From the NCBI GenBank assembly GCA_903873955.1, contig CAIQQL010000034.1, positions 1 to 22,930 on the forward strand: DNA of 22,930 nucleotides. The letters are read 5' to 3'. The position numbers were made by a program, and so were the translations under genes. The DNA is from an uncultured archaeon. Lineage in GTDB: Archaea; Nanobdellota; Nanobdellia; Pacearchaeales; GW2011-AR1. Numbering within the stretch: the stretch's first letter is position 1; every line of letters starts with the position of its first letter. This document shows positions 21,292-22,930 of the stretch, one piece after another. Below the pieces are notes generated by a model that was not told the DNA's origin, did not search any database, and saw only the letters and a program-made list of their open reading frames with translations.

Positions 21292-22836
21292 ATGGTTTCA
21301 GAACAGCAAGAAAAGGAACATTATCTTAAGCTTCTAGTAAAAACATCGGTGATAGTCTTTGTCAGTGTGGTGCTTTCCAAGCTTTTTAGCTATGGATTCA
21401 AGATTCTTGTGGCAAGAAACTTCGGGGCCGAAGTGTATGGGCTCTATTCCCTGGCGGTTATTGTCGTAGGATTGTTCACCACCATTGCCGCACTCGGATT
21501 TGGAGATGGTCTTGTCCGTTTCTTTCCACATTACCGTGGAAAAGAAGAGTTCAAAAAAATGCTTTATCTCTTCAAAGCATCATCAATTGTGCTGTTGATC
21601 CTGGGTACTGGCACAGCGATAGTCTTGTATCTTTTTTCAGAGGTGATCTCCACCCAAGTATTCCATACGCTTTCTTTGACCTATTACCTTCAGGTGACTG
21701 CAATATCCCTTCCATTTGTCTGTCTCGCCTATGTCTTCCTTGCGCTTCTTCGTTCTTATGAGAAAGTTGCCGAGTATTCTTTCCTAAACAATGTCCTGCT
21801 AAACGGGTCTAGGCTGCTTTTTGTCGCTATTCTCTTTTGGCTCGGATTCAAGATAGACTCTTTGCTCTATGCGTTCGTTCTTTCTTACGTCCTGCTTTGC
21901 CTGGGAAGTTTTTATTTCTCCCGCACAATCCTCGCTTCCTTGTTTGTAAAGGAAAAGCTTTCTTCATCGGAAAAGAAAGTCGTGCTTAAGGAGGTCTTTT
22001 TCTATTCCTGGCCTTTGCTCTTTGTCGGTGTCCTTACCAATCTTTTTTTCTGGACCGACTCCTTGGTTCTGGGATATTTCAAGACTGCCGAGATTGTGGG
22101 ATATTACAATGTTGCAGTGACCATCATCTCTCTCTATGGTATCGCGCCGGATTTGTTCATGCAGCTGTTTCAGCCTTTGATTGCAGGAAAGCTCTCTCAG
22201 GACAAGACTACTTTGGTTCGTGATCTTACACAGCAGGTGGTGAAGTGGGTATTTTTGATTAATCTCCCGGTTTTTGCCGCGACGTTCATATATCCTGGAG
22301 TTATGATCAATCTCTTCTTTGGCCCCCAATTTGAACTGGCCGCAAATTCGCTGCGTATTCTTTCGCTCGGTGCGCTTATGGTGGGATTTGTCAGCATCAT
22401 GTCTACACTTGTGACGATGAAAGGCGAATCAAAAACGATTATGAAGGATATGCTCGCCGTAGGGATCTTGAACTTGGTCATCGACATTATCCTGGTCCCG
22501 GGCATGGGGATGGAAGGGGCAGCTCTGGCGACGACGCTCTCTTGGTTTGTGTTTATGGTCATTCTTTTAATTCAGGTACGCAGGAGATATGCATTCTCGC
22601 CTTTGAGAAGGTCCTTCCTCAAGATTGGCGTTGCATTTATCCTCTCCGTTATCTTCCTGTTGGGACTTAAGATGATCCTTGTTCCTACTTTAGTGAACGT
22701 CATTATCTCGGGAGTCCTTTTCGGGATGCTCTATCTTGCTTTGATCATCCTCTTTAAGATCCCAGACAAAGATGATCTGATGATTATTCACGCGATAAAA
22801 AGAAAGGTTCTTGGCGGGGCATTGCCTAAATCTTAG
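21292..22836 (+). CDS. Wzx/MATE-type polysaccharide flippase, second copy
   Basis: A 514-residue protein from the ATG at 21292, with about 14 hydrophobic helices. The family opening is present: a Lys-rich N-terminus, helix 1, then FKILVARNFGAEVYGLYSLA (about 33-52), the 'ar.lG...yG.ysla' signature. FFWTDSLVLGYFKTAEIVGYYNVA in the middle is the second-half family pattern of PF01943. It likely flips a lipid-linked saccharide across the membrane. It is longer than the 413-residue flippase of the STT3 operon and not obviously its duplicate. It could serve a different glycan assembled by the neighbouring glycosyltransferases. Its stop codon overlaps that of a convergent partial gene. A GTG at 21286 is an alternative start adding two residues. 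Confidence 0.9.
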   Translation: MVSEQQEKEHYLKLLVKTSVIVFVSVVLSKLFSYGFKILVARNFGAEVYGLYSLAVIVVGLFTTIAALGFGDGLVRFFPHYRGKEEFKKMLYLFKASSIVLLILGTGTAIVLYLFSEVISTQVFHTLSLTYYLQVTAISLPFVCLAYVFLALLRSYEKVAEYSFLNNVLLNGSRLLFVAILFWLGFKIDSLLYAFVLSYVLLCLGSFYFSRTILASLFVKEKLSSSEKKVVLKEVFFYSWPLLFVGVLTNLFFWTDSLVLGYFKTAEIVGYYNVAVTIISLYGIAPDLFMQLFQPLIAGKLSQDKTTLVRDLTQQVVKWVFLINLPVFAATFIYPGVMINLFFGPQFELAANSLRILSLGALMVGFVSIMSTLVTMKGESKTIMKDMLAVGILNLVIDIILVPGMGMEGAALATTLSWFVFMVILLIQVRRRYAFSPLRRSFLKIGVAFILSVIFLLGLKMILVPTLVNVIISGVLFGMLYLALIILFKIPDKDDLMIIHAIKRKVLGGALPKS

Positions 22837-22930
22837 TTAAGGCGCTTATTGAAAAACTGGGATATTGCGATAAGTTTTGGTTGTTTTGTTCTTTTGAGGG
22901 TATATAGGGTGAGATACTTGAGGATGAACC
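22833..22930 (-). CDS. 3' end of an unidentified minus-strand gene, truncated by the window edge
   Basis: On the minus strand an open frame from the window edge to a TAA (plus-strand TTA at 22833-22835) gives 31 residues, ending FFNKRLN. They form a basic, amphipathic segment with hydrophobic and Lys/Arg clusters, as at the C-terminus of many glycosyltransferases or membrane-associated enzymes. No family can be assigned. Support comes from the open frame and from the fact that leaving the region empty would put a 94-base non-coding end in an otherwise packed locus. Its stop codon overlaps the flippase stop by three bases. Confidence 0.4.
   Translation of the reverse strand, partial: FILKYLTLYTLKRTKQPKLIAISQFFNKRLN

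Noticed and set aside
22197..22562. Two 121-residue minus-strand frames around 21964-22562
   Set aside because: Both are antisense to the second flippase, whose reading frame is clearly conserved in pattern.
1..22930. CRISPR arrays, insertion sequences, rRNA, toxin-antitoxin or phage genes
   Set aside because: No regularly spaced repeats, transposase motifs or structural RNA signatures were found by reading. Every long frame fits glycan biosynthesis or the polymerase fragment.

Overview
The window looks like part of an archaeal chromosome, probably a DPANN-type (Woesearchaeota/Pacearchaeota-like) archaeon; that placement is an inference. The support is the 3' end of what reads as an archaeal RNA polymerase subunit D gene, a full-length archaeal STT3/AglB oligosaccharyltransferase, a dolichol-type GlcNAc-1-phosphate transferase, and TATA boxes about 25-28 bases before start codons with almost no Shine-Dalgarno sequences, as in leaderless archaeal genes. 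Almost everything after the polymerase gene is a large surface-glycan and protein N-glycosylation locus. No rRNA, tRNA, CRISPR array or insertion sequence was seen, and no gene-free stretch exceeds about 125 bases.

Layout. (1) 1-161: end of rpoD, then a T-rich terminator. (2) 177-911, minus strand: a SAM methyltransferase, divergent from the next unit. (3) 1006-8452, plus strand: a tightly packed six-gene unit, STT3/AglB, GlcNAc-1-P transferase, Wzx/MATE-type flippase, Alg5/DPM1-like GT2, Alg14-like protein, and an Alg13-like domain fused to a methyltransferase. (4) 8449-15740, minus strand: a GT4-type glycosyltransferase, a GT2, a methyltransferase, a PMT/ArnT-like membrane glycosyltransferase, an AsnB-type amidotransferase and another GT2 (in transcription order). 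(5) 15827-22836, plus strand: two GT2 enzymes, an RmlD-like reductase, another GT2, an FkbM-family methyltransferase, a Methyltransf_24-type methyltransferase and a second flippase. (6) 22833-22930, minus strand: the 3' end of a further unidentified gene.

How they may work together (inference). The plus-strand core would load GlcNAc-1-P on a polyprenol phosphate, add a second sugar through the split Alg14/Alg13 pair, flip the lipid-linked glycan and transfer it to protein through STT3. The flanking clusters hold seven further cytoplasmic-type or membrane glycosyltransferases, sugar-modifying enzymes (amidotransferase, reductase) and four more methyltransferases. These would diversify or cap the glycan, or build a second polymer that uses the second flippase.

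The most unusual points are the Alg13-methyltransferase fusion with degenerate motifs in both halves, the compact Alg7/Alg14/Alg13/STT3-like operon, the Asp-to-Gly change in the DD motif of the GlcNAc-1-P transferase, the regular TATA-to-start spacing that corrects three start codons, and two convergent gene pairs whose stop codons overlap.
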